Origin: Gordionus sp. m RMFG-2023
Lineage: Eukaryota; Nematomorpha; Gordioida; Chordodea; Parachordodidae
Length of the DNA: 64,000 nucleotides
Assembly: GCF_954871325.1 (NCBI RefSeq)
Contig: NC_088776.1
Coordinates: forward strand, 28,444,508-28,508,507
Direction of reading: 5' to 3'
Shown here: positions 47,540-59,628 of the stretch, piece by piece
How the letters are laid out: every line of letters begins with the position of its first letter
Numbering within the stretch: the first letter of the stretch is position 1
Made by a program: the position numbers and the translations under genes
The notes under the pieces: generated by a model
Database searches by the model: none
Told to the model about the DNA's origin: nothing
Seen by the model: only the letters and a program-made list of their open reading frames with translations

Positions 47540-48211
47540 TATGGGTATACAAACATTGACAGCCATAGATGCTGCTACCACAATTACAGCCGTAGATGCT
47601 ACTACTACAACGACAGTCATAGATGCTGCTAGTGCAATTACTTACCAGCCTACAACATACTGAGACGTCAAGACGCAAGCCACAACCATATACATCATTA
47701 ACCTATGACTAAATATTCATGATATTTGTATCATTAAAGGCCTGTATGGGTGTGTACAAAAAGACTTCAGATATAATGATTCATGAAGCTAATAAAGGGG
47801 AGAAGATGCCTCTCAAAATTCTAGCACGCAATAACTTAATTAAAAACATTGGTAAAAATACATATAACGTCAAACTATTCATGGCAGATTCTGATGACCA
47901 AATTACAGTATCAAGTGGCCCTTGAGACACACACAATCATAACTTGCATAGAATCATAACTGTGTTAGAGAATCATCAGATGAAGTTATTAAAGCTCAAA
48001 TCAAATCTAGCGAAGACGATTTAATAACGATGACGAGGTTTTCGTGTATCGAATTTCACTTAATAACGAAGGTCAAAGTGAAAATTCTTATAGCCAACTA
48101 AATTCATTGCTATGCTTATTAAGGGGGAGCAGATATCGATCTCAATGCCTTTAGCAATGATTCAACGTGTCCAAAAGAAAGTTTCTTTGGAGGGTGTAAT
48201 GTTAATTTTTG
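47540..48211 (+). other. Unclassified coding remnant with 27-bp repeats
   Basis: Three 27-bp units (47559-47585, 47586-47612 and 47613-47639) would encode TAIDAATTI, TAVDATTTT and TVIDAASAI. Downstream a less AT-biased reading includes KMPLKILARNNLIKNIG then NTYNVKLFMADSDDQ (47806-47910). I do not recognise the family. A purine tract and TGTAATG near 48186-48202, followed by a dispersed repeat (48212-48326), would fit the 3' end of an LTR element, but this is only a possibility. It is a broken, old remnant in any case. Confidence 0.35.
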
Positions 48212-48326
48212 CTTCTTTTTACATCCTTACTACATTAAAGTTATAAAATTTTTGTTTTTTTGTTAAACTATTTAACGTAATTTTTTATTATATTTAAATT
48301 AACTTTTACCTTATAGTATATCCATC
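48212..48326 (+). repeat. Dispersed repeat, copy 2
   Basis: Partner of 39914-40018 with the same block order. It follows the unclassified remnant directly. Confidence 0.65.
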
Positions 48327-48956
48327 AGGGATCCAAACATAACCTAACTGTAGATATTTTTTATCGAACCTAAATCGCTAAAAATTTAACCGAACCGTTA
48401 AAATATATGTGAACCGGTTTGATACTCATGATTTTTTGTTTATAAAATATTGTGAAAGTTATTAGTAGTATATATAAAATTCTAATTTATATTCAAATTG
48501 TTAATCCAAGCTTGGTATTTAATTGGCAATAAGATATTTCATCTCATTTTATCATCAGACTAATCTATTTTATTTAATGATATTATTTAATAAATTACAC
48601 TGTGTGACAAGAAAAATGGGAGAAGAAAATAAAAACAAGTTTTGGTTCAGAATTTGACGCAGTTCGAATCCGTTTTCCAAATTTTCCCTACAAGTCAAGT
48701 TTTAAAAATATTACCGTATAAAGACAACTTTTCGAAATCTCAAAAATGGTAAAATTTAGGTCTTTATACGAATATATTTTAAAAAGTATCGAATAAAAAT
48801 CCCTGAAGATTGGTGATAGTGTTAAACTTATATTTCTTTATAAATTCTTTAATTTTTATCGATTGGTTTTTGAGAAAAATGGTAAAGAATTTCGTTTTGA
48901 GGGTCTTAAGTTATCAATTTAAATTACTATCAAAATTATTAACTTTAGAAGATAAA

Positions 48957-49295
48957 TTTTAAATAATTTTGCTTCAAATATGCTCAAGATTATATATTAA
49001 TTCTAATTATGTTTCAAAAGTACTCTATGCCATGAAAATTCAACCAAAATCTATAAATTAAAAAAGTAGGTACAGATATTTTCGAACTTTTTAATTTATA
49101 CACTTTTATTGAATTTTTTCTGCATAAAGCATTTTTAAAGCAAAAAGGTAATATTTATCTTTTTTAGTTGTATTTAGTAATATTTTATGCATTTATGATC
49201 AATTTATACCAAAATGAGATATCTGTACCCACTTTTTTAATTTGTACTCTTTTTGAATTGAGCATTTTTGAAGCAAAATTTATTTAAAATGCAAT
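48957..49295. repeat. Imperfect inverted repeat (MITE-like)
   Basis: The left arm has ttttgcttcaaatatgctcaa and later aaaaaagtaggtacagatatt. The right arm has the reverse order inverted (agatatctgtacccactttttt, then tgagcatttttgaagcaaaat). The arms differ by insertions, so the structure is old. No coding is seen. The flanks (48327-48956 and 49296-49591) are AT-rich with nothing recognised. Confidence 0.6.
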
Positions 49296-49591
49296 AATTG
49301 GTAATTTTTTCATATTTTTTATTAATATTTATCTTTTTAGATGTATTTAAAAATATTTGTTTTTTTAATCAATTTATATCAAAATATATGATTTTCCAAT
49401 GGAGTACCTTGAACCCGTAGTATGGGCAATAAATAATAATGCCAATAACGAGTAGGAAGAAAGGAGAAGAATTATTTTTTTTCGCGCTTAATTTTTAATA
49501 AACATTTTATTTCTTTCATTAATTTTTTTTTAAAATTGGATTTTAAATATTATTCAAATTCCCTCCTTATATAATATTCTACAAAATATTA

Positions 49592-50404
49592 ATGCCGAGG
49601 TCCCCTTGTTTAAAGTGTGTCTCTAAATTTTGTTACATCTGTGCGGGCTATATAATGCCCGCACAAAAATGTCCAATTTCTCCAATCATTCAAAGGATTT
49701 ATGAAATTTATTACACTATTCCACTCTGCGATTTGGATAGACCATTTGCCCCTAATTACATATGTAAAACATGTTATAATTATTTTAATTCATGGGTAAA
49801 TGGAAAACGGTCATATTTGCCTTATTCGAAACCTGCCTTTTGGCACGTAGCAAGAAATCATTCGTGGAATTGTTATTTTTGCTCGATTAGTACATTTGGG
49901 TTTAACAAAAAAAATAAGAAAATTCGTTATCCTGATATTTCGTCGGTTGTTTATCCGGTAAAATATAATATGTATACGACAGTTCCTTTTTTTAATAGTT
50001 CGCAGCTGGAAAAATTACGTTGCCAAGACAATGACACTAATGATCTTGAGTATCATCCCGAAGAGGATTCGCCATTTATGTCACAGAGCAACTAAATGAC
50101 ATAACCAGAAATTTACAACTTTCAAAAAGAAAGTCCGAATTGTTAGCCTAATGATTTTAAAATTTAAAAAAATGGAGTTCGAACTTCATAACGATTCCGT
50201 GGAGCATCGTTTAAAAATTTATTCTCTTACGAAAATTTTTTATACTATTCCAACAATCTAGGTCAACTTTTTTTACAACTTAATATTGAATTGGTGCCCG
50301 ATGAATGGCGCTTGTTCATCACTTCAAGCAAAAACATCTTGAAAGAAGTTTGCTCCATAACGGAAATTCTACATCAATTCCCATCGCCTATTCCAACCAG
50401 TTAA
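49592..50404 (+). pseudogene. Multicopy cysteine-rich arthropod gene copy, 5' part
   Basis: The first 167 residues (49592-50095) are an intact frame starting MPRSPCLKC. It has paired cysteines (CLKC, CYIC, CKTC, CYFC), DLDRPFAP, and a WHVARNHSWNCYFC block followed by IRYPDISSVVYPV. I recall this pattern from a large family of intronless arthropod proteins of unknown role. In other frames it continues with LNDITRNLQLSKRKSELL and DEWRLFITSSKNILKEV then LLHNGNSTSIPIAYS, the next blocks of the same family. Several frameshifts and stops follow residue 167. A piggyBac transposon interrupts it at a TTAA at 50401-50404. No promoter is evident. Confidence 0.6.
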
Positions 50405-52809
50405 ATGCTTTCGCGCCCAGCGAGATCATTTGTCATCAAAATTTTTAATCAATTAATTTTTATATTTAAAAAACGAATGGTTGCTATTTAGACATCTTAA
50501 ATTACAAAACAATATTTATTCTTTCATATTTTATCATTAACCTGTCAAAATCATTATTTTATTATATCAGAATATAAGTTCAAAGTTAGGTATTTTAGGC
50601 GCCAAAATTTTTACACTTTTACATCGATTACCATTCTATATAAATATATATAAATCAAAGGTAAATAATATTTTTATGATAGATTATTACTAGTATTTCA
50701 TGTTTAGTAAAAAAAAAATTAACAATAACTATTTTTTATATGTTTTTTAAAGAAAATCCAAATTGGTAACATTGGGATTTTCTTATATAATTTTTTCCAT
50801 AAATTATTTAAAATAAAATATTAAAAATATGATATAGTAAGAATTGAATATAGGCTATTTTCCATTTAGCAAGTCACTATAATATTTGCAAAAAGTTAAG
50901 AAAGTGAAAATTTTATTTTATATTTTTTAAAAAATTTTATAAATAATTTTTAATGACCTCAACATGTATTATTCCAGAGGGAGATATATCTGATGTAGAT
51001 ATTGAGAAGAATGATGACTTTGAAAATGCCACAGTAGTTGATCTAAATATGACCTCTGATATTTTACCAGATAATGGGTTGGAACTGGAAAATTATGATA
51101 ATGATATTATCCCAAGTAATAGGAAAACCCTATGGAGAAATAAGGATTTATATAAATATAATACAGAATTTAAACAAGAATTTTTGTCTCCACCTGATAA
51201 GGAAATTTCGCTTTACAAATATTTTAAAAAATTTATAGACGATGATATTATTAACAATTTAGTAGAGCAAAAGAATATTTATTCTTTTCAATTATCTGGC
51301 AAATCAACAAATACAAATAGTAGTGAAATTGAAAAATTTCTCGGAATTCACCTTTATACGGGCATTGTTAAATTGCCATCAATAAGACAATATTGGGCTA
51401 TAGAGACAGTGATTCCTCAAATTTCTCAATGCATGACAAGAAACAGATTCTTGGAATTGAGAAAATACTTTCATATTAATGATAATAATATAATCCTTAG
51501 GGGCCAGCCTAATTACGATAAACTTTTAACACTACGACCATTTATTAGTGCATTAATAATGAACATGAGAAAGATTCAATTAGAGGAAAAATTATCAATT
51601 GATGAAATGATAGTCCCCTTCAAAGGGCGATGTGATTTTAAACAATATATTAGCTCAAAACCGCATAAATTGGGAATTAAATTTTCGCTTTATGTAGATC
51701 ATCTGGAATGCTATATGATTTTGAAATATATTTAGGAAAATGCACAAATATAAAAAAAACTTTGATGGGAATTAGAGGAGATATTGTTATACGACTATTA
51801 GAAACTGTTCCCCAACATAAAAATCATAAAATTTACATGGATAACTTTTTTTCTTCATATAATTTAGCAGTTGCGCTCAAAGATAATGGCTTTATCATGT
51901 CGGGAACCATTAGATCTAATCGATTATTAGGATGCCATCTGGTTGATGATAAAATCTTTAAGAAAAAAGGAAGAGGGTCCCTTGATTATAAAGTGGATTC
52001 TAATAATAATATTATAATTTGCAAATGGTTTGATAACAAATCGGTTATCACGATATCATCATTTATGGGTATAATCCCATATCACGAACGAAAAGATGGT
52101 CGGTATCTGAAAAATCTTTTATTAATGTCGAAATTCCGACTATAATTTAAGATTATAATGCTCGTATGGGCGGAGTGGATCTCCATGATATGTTAATTGA
52201 ACTATACAGAATTGACATAAAATGGAAGCGCTTTTACATGCGAATTTTTTTCCATTTATTAGATTCCTGTGTGGTGAATTCGTGGTTACTCTAAAGACGC
52301 CACATCAAACAGAAAGATGATAAATATATATCTCTTTTAGCGTTTAAAGCTCGGATAACTAAAGGATTAATGATGGTTGGAAATGAAAATTATGGAAAAA
52401 AAGGTAAACATAATTTGAAGATTGAAAAAAAGAAGAAATTGAATAGTTTTCATCCAATCCCAGATATTAGATTCGATAAAATAGGGCATTGGCCCTCGGC
52501 GGCTAACAGACAAAGATGCAAGAATTGCAAAAATGGTTATACCAGATTTGAATGTTTAAAATATAAAATATCTTTATGTTTAAATAAAAATCGCAATTGT
52601 TTTATTTCTTATCATTCAAAATAAATTGTATATTTTTTTTACATATGAATATCCCAATGATGACAATTGGTAACATTTTATAATTCTATATATATACACT
52701 TTTTAAAATAAATAAAGTTGAAAATGTGTTATTTGCGTCTTATTTAACTCAGTTTAAGAAAAAAAAATTTTTTTGTTCACGGGAAATATGTCGGGAGCGA
52801 AAGGGTTAA
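50401..52809 (+). mobile_element. piggyBac transposon (TTAA target)
   Basis: The element begins after TTAA at 50401 (then atgctttcgcgccc) and ends before TTAA at 52806 (tcgggagcgaaaggg). Inverted, the right end is ccctttcgctcccga, an imperfect match to the left end. Its 2.4 kb length is typical for piggyBac. It contains one transposase pseudogene and has landed inside a copy of a cysteine-rich multicopy gene, whose reading resumes at 52810. Confidence 0.85.
50953..52624 (+). pseudogene. piggyBac transposase (DDE_Tnp_1_7), broken
   Basis: The starting ATG at 50953 leads an acidic N-terminus. The catalytic RNase H-like fold follows: first D in LSIDEMIVPFKGR (about 51594-51632), second in IYMDNFFSSYNLAVAL (about 51829-51876) and third in NARMGGVDLHDM (about 52157-52192). 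The C-terminal cysteine-rich domain is present (RQRCKNCKNGY, then CLKYKISLCL, ending SYHSK at 52621). Two frameshifts (near 51710-51735 and 52120-52145) and in-frame TAA stops (near 52148 and 52292) break it. Otherwise almost every codon of a ~560-residue transposase is readable, so inactivation is recent compared with the hAT and pogo copies. Confidence 0.9.
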
Positions 52810-52935
52810 ATGAATCATATGGAATATTTATTGTCAAAAATAAATTATTCCATTTACGAATTTAAGATATGCTGCGATCTCAAAATGATCGCAATCCTGA
52901 CGAAAGTAAAATATGAGATAGGTTAGCTTAGCATA
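52806..52935 (+). pseudogene. Same multicopy gene copy, 3' part beyond piggyBac
   Basis: Starting directly at the TTAA, the reading continues MNHMEYLLSKINYSIYEF, then KICCDLKMIAILTKVKY. This is the next block of the family (a KIC.DLK.IA.LT pattern), so the gene was split by the transposon. It stops after EIG at about 52924. The later conserved parts of the family were not found downstream. Confidence 0.6.
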
Positions 52936-53727
52936 ATATATTTATTTAAGTATGAGAAATATAACTATTTCATTTAAAATAAATTGTTTGGGAATCGTAC
53001 CGTGTGCAGTGTAGCGAAGAGAACGAAAGCCACAATAAATATATTAAATGTAAGCTATGATTTTATAAATAAAGGTAAATTAAAAAAATATAGGTTGTTT
53101 AAAAATTGAGTAAGGATTTTATAAAAAAAATTGTATAATAATAATAAGGAATGTTTGCTGCAAAAATTAAGATATTTTTTTAGTTGTAGGGATCATTAGA
53201 ACCAAAGTTATAAACCTTCATAAAGTGCTAAAAATGACCTTTTTGGCCACTCTAACTTAAAATAAATAAAAATCCTGACGTGCTAGAAAATTACTGACAG
53301 CGGATTTATAATATGAAAACTGTCTAACATGTTTATTTTATTTTCTCCCAAAAAATCAAGTAGTGTTATTATATGGATGTTAAACATGTTTAAAGTAAAC
53401 ACTCATCTATTTATTATATTTATAAATTTTATCAAAATATTTATTTCAATCCTTTCACATTTTAACCAATTTTGAGAGAAATTGATTAAATAAAGTTAAA
53501 GGGTGATGGCCTGGCCAATCAGCAAACATGACTATTTATGCTACTTATTTACTACATAATTTTTATTCTAACTATTACTATTATAATTTTAGATTTACCC
53601 TAGCCAGATTAAAAATGATACTATTAAAAATCCTCTAGACGCATTTTTAAATCTAAAAATACTCAAACGAATATTTTTGATAATTCTTTTATAAAAAATA
53701 TGTATATTAATTTTGATTCTAATACTA
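52936..53727. other. AT-rich spacer
   Basis: A short GC-richer patch at about 52988-53035 (gaatcgtaccgtgtgcagtg) and otherwise AT-rich DNA. No gene is recognised. Confidence 0.35.
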
Positions 53728-53850
53728 CATTGCCACAAGTGATAGTGTTGAACGATTATTTAGTCGGATTATATTTTCTGATCGTCCTTTTATGATTGGG
53801 GATAACAGTATAGAAATGTTATTAATACTGAAATGCAATAAAAAATAATT
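53728..53850 (+). pseudogene. hAT dimerisation-domain fragment
   Basis: The plus-strand reading TSDSVERLFSRIIFSDRPFM then NSIEMLLILKCNKK matches the end of hAT transposases (SAS.ERLFS ... LKCNK). Ends and the rest of the protein are missing. Confidence 0.65.
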
Positions 53851-54442
53851 TAAAAATATTTTAGCATATTTTTTATTTGTGGAAATTTTTTTTGTGGTTA
53901 TTTGTAAAGTATTATTTTTATTAACGTTTTAAAATCTTTAACAAATGTAATAATTCATAATATACCTTATTACAATCATAAACCATAATATAGCTCATTC
54001 TATAAAAATGGAATTGAGACTACAAATTCCCCCAAAACATGAATAATTATATTTTAAAATAATTTAAATATTTGGTTTTAAAAAATATAATTTCTTGGAT
54101 TCTGATGTAAGGGTTCTTATGGTGCCACCTATATTTTTTAAAAACTTTAAAGTTCCACTTGACACATATCCAATGGAAAGAGATAATGAATGGTAAAAAA
54201 AACATTTTAATTTAGAATATTTAAATTTTTTATCTCGGTTATATTTATTCACCGGATTAATATTTACATTTTTTAGAATGAAGAGACACATGTGAAGTCC
54301 TAAATTAAGGATTTACATAGAGACTAAGGTACAGAAATAAAACCACCTGACCTTAGGATGTCTGGTATTCGGGGCCACGTAAGAGAAGGGCTAATAACTG
54401 AATTAATCACTGCATCCCTTGCTCTCTGCATTGATTATACAT

Positions 54443-54668
54443 ACAATTAAGACTATCATTTTAGTATTTACTGATATTTTTCAATTAAGACTATCACTTT
54501 GGTATTTACTGATATTTTTCAATTTATGCAAGAATATATAAAAAATTCTAAAGTGGCGTAAAAAGTAGCTAATAGCGTACTATTTTTAAAAGTAGCTAAT
54601 AGCGCACTACTTTTAAAAGTAGCTAATAGCGCACTACTTTTAAAAGTAGCTTTTAACAACACTGCACT
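54443..54668 (+). repeat. Tandem repeats: 37 bp x2 and ~27 bp x3
   Basis: A 37-bp unit (caattaagactatcatttt...) is duplicated at about 54446-54520. Then aaaagtagctaatagcgcac tactttt occurs three times (about 54567-54650), each unit being able to fold as a hairpin because aaaagtag pairs with ctactttt. The array ends next to a hAT-like end at 54669. Confidence 0.8.
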
Positions 54669-55429
54669 CAGGGGCGTCGCTAGCTTTTTACAAAAGGTCC
54701 TAATTTATTTTTAAAAAAAGTTTCTATAATCTTTTAAATTCTATTTATATATAAAATATGGTTTTAGATTTTCTTATGAAAAATTTTAGAAAAATATTTT
54801 TACCAATTTTGTCATTAGTTTTAATAACTTTTCCGAATTAAAACGGGACTGATTCTAAAAGAACATTAAATTAAATGGAAAATATGCATATTTTATATAC
54901 CCAAAAAATTAGCGCATAAATGGATGAATATTGAATATAACCTTTATACTATGTTAAAGTATTGTTTTTATGTATAGGATTATTTAATAATATAATTTAT
55001 ACAACAATAACTTGTTATTAATAGCTTGATTTGAGCCGATTTTTAAAACGGTTAATTCAGTATTTTATCCAGAAAAATATTAAGCAAACCGTAAGACTTT
55101 CGTCATAGATGACAAAGGTTCAGTTATCTATTAGCAAAATCTCGAGGTTTACATTTTTCTGGGGATAGCTGTTTTTATAAATCGGCTCAAATCGATTAAT
55201 ACCTAATTATAGATTATATACCATTTTTTCATATAATATATTTTGATTTTTCACCATTTTAATTTTGCTTAAGGCGAAATAAATATTTTATTTAAAATAA
55301 GCCTTAAAATTTCGTAAGAAAGCTATTTAAATAAAATGTATTTGTTTTAATGGGCTAATTATATATAAATTGTCTGCTAATCCATTTTTCAAAATTAGCT
55401 ACTTTAGCACCTAGCTAACGACACCCATG
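54669..55429. mobile_element. hAT-like MITE, ~760 bp
   Basis: The left end caggggcgtcgctagct and inverted right end catgggtgtcgttagct agree at 14 of 17 positions and start with the hAT-typical CAGGGG. No transposase is seen. The adjacent octamers match poorly, so the target duplication is not confirmed. Confidence 0.5.
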
Positions 55430-56499
55430 TTTACACTACAAGTTCTGTCGCGGATATAAACTCCCTTACAAATTCATTAGCAACATCCTTTTAGCTGCCC
55501 TAAAAAATTTAGTATCCCATTCGCTCTCGAACCAACGGATCCGCCCTATGGCCTATCTCTAAAGAAAGAAAGTTTCTTTAATTAATGGTCTACAGCTGAC
55601 CTAAGACTGCATTTGCATTGACTTGCAGCGAAGTCTAACCTCTCATTTTCTGCTATCGAAAAGAATAGTTTAAAAAATTAATAAAACGACCTAATAAACA
55701 CGGTTTTGATACCAATAGTCACTGTGAGGCACTTAATCCCATCAAGGTCCTTGTTAAAAAATAGAATATTTAATAGTAACCTCAATGAGAAATTCTACCT
55801 CCGATCTCGAAAATATGCAGGTCTAATTTGTTAAGAAATCACTCTTTTTAGGGAAATATATTTTCTTTTAAAAATAAGTTTTCTGTTTTTTTATAATTGT
55901 TTATATATTTCTTGAGTGTTGCAGGTGTTTAAAATGGAAATTAAATAGTGCTTTTGCCCTCTAGAGTTGAAAGTTCAACAGAGCTACGCTAGGTTTTACT
56001 CATTTCCATCTAATTACAAAAATTTAATTTGGGTGTAAAAGTAAAGATATGAAGAGCCCTCCACACGTTTGTGGGCAAGCCGCAAGTACCTGTATGCACA
56101 TTTTGAAAAAAGTTGTTTAAACGTCTATAGGCTTAATGTAAAAAGGAGTGGGGCAAAAAAAAGCCTATACCCAAGAACTGCAGTATAATTTAATTAATTT
56201 AAAAGTGGGAGGGTGGATAAATTTTAAGTTTAAGATATCTCTATGTAAGTGTTTAAAAATGGTTTTGAGAAAATTTTTTGAAGAAAATTTTGAAATATAC
56301 CATGAAAATCCAGAATTTAAAAATATAGTATCCTTTGAAAACTAAAACTTTATAGTAAATTGTCTTAGTAATTGAAATTGACTTGGGATGTGTTTGATAA
56401 TAATTTTACAATTTGAACGAAGTTTGGACAGCTAGTTTTCATTTTAAATATCTCTCTTTAATGCAAAACAGTTTTTTGATAGATTTCTTACAGTTGTTT
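55430..56499. other. Unassigned region, GC-richer at 55440-55850
   Basis: The first 400 bp are clearly less AT-rich than the flanks (for example ctctcgaaccaacggatcc) and may be coding or repeat-derived, but no frame gave a recognisable protein. The 65-residue frame at 56148-56345 is unrecognised. Nothing else is supported. Confidence 0.3.
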
Positions 56500-59280
56500 A
56501 GTTTTATAAATTGTTTCATGTTAATATTTAGTTCCATCACATCTTTTATAGTTTTGTAGTACCATAGTGACTTGTATTTCGTATACTGTTTCTGTGTAAA
56601 GCCATGTTTGGCATCGTGTACTAGATTGTGATCAAATTATTATGTGGGCTAGGAACTGAATTCAACGTTTTTTTTAATGTTATGTTAATTGGAGTATGAT
56701 TTGACTTTTTCCAAAGATTTGGGTTTGAGATACCATTGATTGTCCAGAGGCAATTATTTATGAAGGATTGCAATCTCCTGTTTCTGTTTTATTTATTTCC
56801 CACTAATCTCCACCAAAAAATAATAATGGGATTATTGTTGAGTTAAAGATTCTTATTCTGGTGAACACTGATATCTCTTTGGTTTTCCATATTTCCATAT
56901 ATATATAAGGCACCCCTCGCCTTTTGTATTCTAATAATCATTTCTTCTTTGTAACTGCCTTTGTTATCTAACGTTACACTAAAGTACTGTATTTTGTCCA
57001 CGATTTTAACTAGATTTCCTCCAAATGTAAGATTTTCTAGCGGTAGTGCGTTAGGGGAGGGGAGAATAAAGGTTTTGTTGAAATTTATTGCTAGTCCGAC
57101 TCTTTGACTCAAAATCTCTAGTAAGTAGAGTAAGTTTATGGTTTCGTCTATACTCTTGGAGATTACGTCTTTGTCATCTGTGTATAATATTATTCTGTTG
57201 CAAAACGTATAGTATCATTAGACCCAAAATCTATTAGATCAGCAGCATCCAGTACTTCTTTTATGACTTTGTTCATTGCATCCTTGTTTTAATCCTTTTT
57301 TTATTCTGAAGGAAGGGGATATTCTATCATTTATTTTGAAACACGCGACCAATTTTGAATAGTGATTTTTTAGGATGAGAATAATATTGGGTTCAATCCC
57401 ACATCTGACAGCGTTTCCCATAGTGCATCATGGTTAACATTATCGAAGGCTCTGCTAAAATCTACAAATGTGAAGTAGGCAGGTATTTTATATTTACAAC
57501 ATTTCTGTACTTATTTTGGGGCTAATATTGGCTCCAGTATGTTTTCATCCTGTGCGCGCAAATATATTTGGGGAATAGATGCGGTGAAGATGACATGATT
57601 CTATTTTTTAGGAGGGCCATAAAGATCTTTGAGACACAGGATGTTAGGTCTATGGCTCGATAATCTGTAAATTTTAGTGGTCTTTAATTTTAGGGAAGTT
57701 GCATAGGAAGGATTTGTAGTGTTTCCACTCTCCCATATTTTGTTGAAGAGGATCAATAACAAGGACGATATTGTCAAAGGTGATATTTTCAGGTATTCTG
57801 CTATAATATTATCTAGCCCGGCGCTTTGTTTTTCCGTAGTTTCTTGATTACATTAGATATTTCATTCATGAAAAAACCAGATGGGGGTGGGGCAAGGTTT
57901 GTATTTAAGCTTGTTGGTATAGTTGCCAGAGATCTGCAAAGTTAGGCCCGGCCCAAACGGGCTTCTGGCTTAATTTTATTTAAAATAATCGGGTTCGGGC
58001 CGGGCCTAATATTTTTTAAAAAAATTCGGGCCGGGTCAGAACTTGGAAATTTTTTAAAATATATCTAAATTTATCAATTTTATATTGAATTTTTTAGGTA
58101 AAATAAAAATATTGGATTTTATTTATTGAAACTAAGCGACATAATATGCCTTTTATTTTGAGTTTATAAAAATTAATTTCTATATTTAAATAAATTCGGG
58201 CCAAGCCGGGTCGGTAAATTTTTTTTTTAAAAAAATCGGGTTCGGGTAGGGCCGGCAAAACTTTTTCAAAAAAATTTCGGGTTCGGGCCGGGCTTGAAAA
58301 ATTAGGCCCGATGCAGATCACTAATAGTCTCTACGTGAGTCAAAGACCGTCATGTAATCAAGCCATAGAGCTATTTGTTCATCTTGGTCATTAATCCTAA
58401 AACAATAGAGGGGAGTTTCTTAAAACTGCAAGGTTTACAGAAAAATTTTAATTTTCTATAAGCGTCATAAATCCTGCTCTCTTTCATGTCTTTATCAATA
58501 AGGCTTTTTTCGCAATGTAAATCCGTCTGTCACTTCGTAGTAATCTTTGAATGTTCTTCCATAAGTCACTATTCAGACCATTCTCCATTTTTAGTTGATT
58601 TATTTTTTCCAAAGTTTCACTAGACATTCATTCTTTCCATGATTTACATTAGGAAGACCTCTTTTGAATAATTTCCAGCATTTTTCTATATTTCCGTGCA
58701 TGGATACATTCAGAGAGTTAGCTCTTGTCTTATTCAATGTTATGTCAAGAAGTATTTTATCTTCCGGCGTTTGTACTTTACTGAGTTTGCGTGTAAAGTT
58801 TATTTTCAGAGGATTAGTATTAGATCTCATAGAAGTTGGTCTGCTACTATTATAACCTTTTATATTTTTATGGTGATATTAGCTATGAGCATTTTATGAT
58901 CTGACAGATTTATATTGGTTGATGCCTTGACATCATCGAACCATCGGTGAATATTGGATATGAAGAAATCGATTTGTGTGTTCTGCCTGAGCTCTCACAA
59001 AAGCATAGGTGTTTATTTCGCGGTGATAAAGGAAAGTGTTTTCAATTTTGAAATTTTTGTTTCTGCAAAAATCGAGGAATTTCTTGCTATCTTCACTATT
59101 TGGTTGCTGTATAGTGGCGTCTCCAATGACATTGCTGCTGATATAGTCTACTTCTTTACCGATCTTCATGTTTAGATCACCTAAAATTATTATAATATAT
59201 CTACTTGGTAGGAAGTAAATAATGTTTAACATTATATCAATAAAGCCTGATCTTTCGCTTCTATTAGGTGGGGCATAAAA
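56500..59280 (-). mobile_element. RTE-like LINE, nearly full length, decayed
   Basis: Reading 5' to 3' on the minus strand, the endonuclease end is at 59240-58850 (IIIILGDLNMKIGKEVD, then NTFLYHREINTYAF, then NLSDHKMLI). Reverse transcriptase blocks follow: AYFTFVDFSRAFDNVNHD (about 57480-57425), ISPSFRIKKGLKQGC (about 57330-57285), YTDD (about 57180, catalytic), RVGLAINFNKT (about 57105-57070). The C-terminal region includes RLQSFINNCLWTING and ISNPNLW (about 56780-56700). The order fits AP-endonuclease LINEs of the RTE/SR2 kind. It has many frameshifts and stops and is interrupted by a 397-bp hAT MITE. The short open frames of 60-99 residues are its surviving pieces. Confidence 0.8.
57927..58323. 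mobile_element. hAT MITE (GGGCC family) inserted in the LINE
   Basis: Ends cagagatctgca and (inverted) tagtgatctgca enclose 397 bp with repeated cgggttcgggccgggc motifs at both sides. Flanking octamers ATAGTTGC and ATAGTCTC agree at six of eight positions. The GC-rich motifs alternate with runs of A and T. No coding capacity: the 75-residue minus frame at 58094-58321 is a shadow. It provides the reference ends for the scattered copies at 14.8-15.5, 45.5-45.8, 61.4-61.7 and 62.3 kb. Confidence 0.75.
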
Positions 59281-59628
59281 ATATGCAATTATTGTTTTTT
59301 TAAAACTAAAAAAATTAAATAATATAAATAAAAAAATATATTATAAGAAATGTCAATCAATTTGGATATTATTTGTAATTTTTTTATAAAAAGCTATTCT
59401 GTGTTTTTAATATGATTTTCTATATGTACTGTTTGGAATGATTCATTCTTTTGTTTATATGATTTTTCTTTTGGTATTGATATTTGGAATAAGGAAGAAT
59501 ATAGGAAATAGAAACCATTTTTGTATTATTGAGAATATTGAAAATAAAAGCATTTTTACAATATTAGTTTTAATAATTTTATTTAGCATACATTTTTAAA
59601 TTCTGCGCACAAATAAAATAAAGACTTA

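Noticed and set aside
58600-59175. Plus-strand frames of 63-73 residues
   Set aside because: Antisense shadows of the LINE endonuclease and linker on the minus strand.
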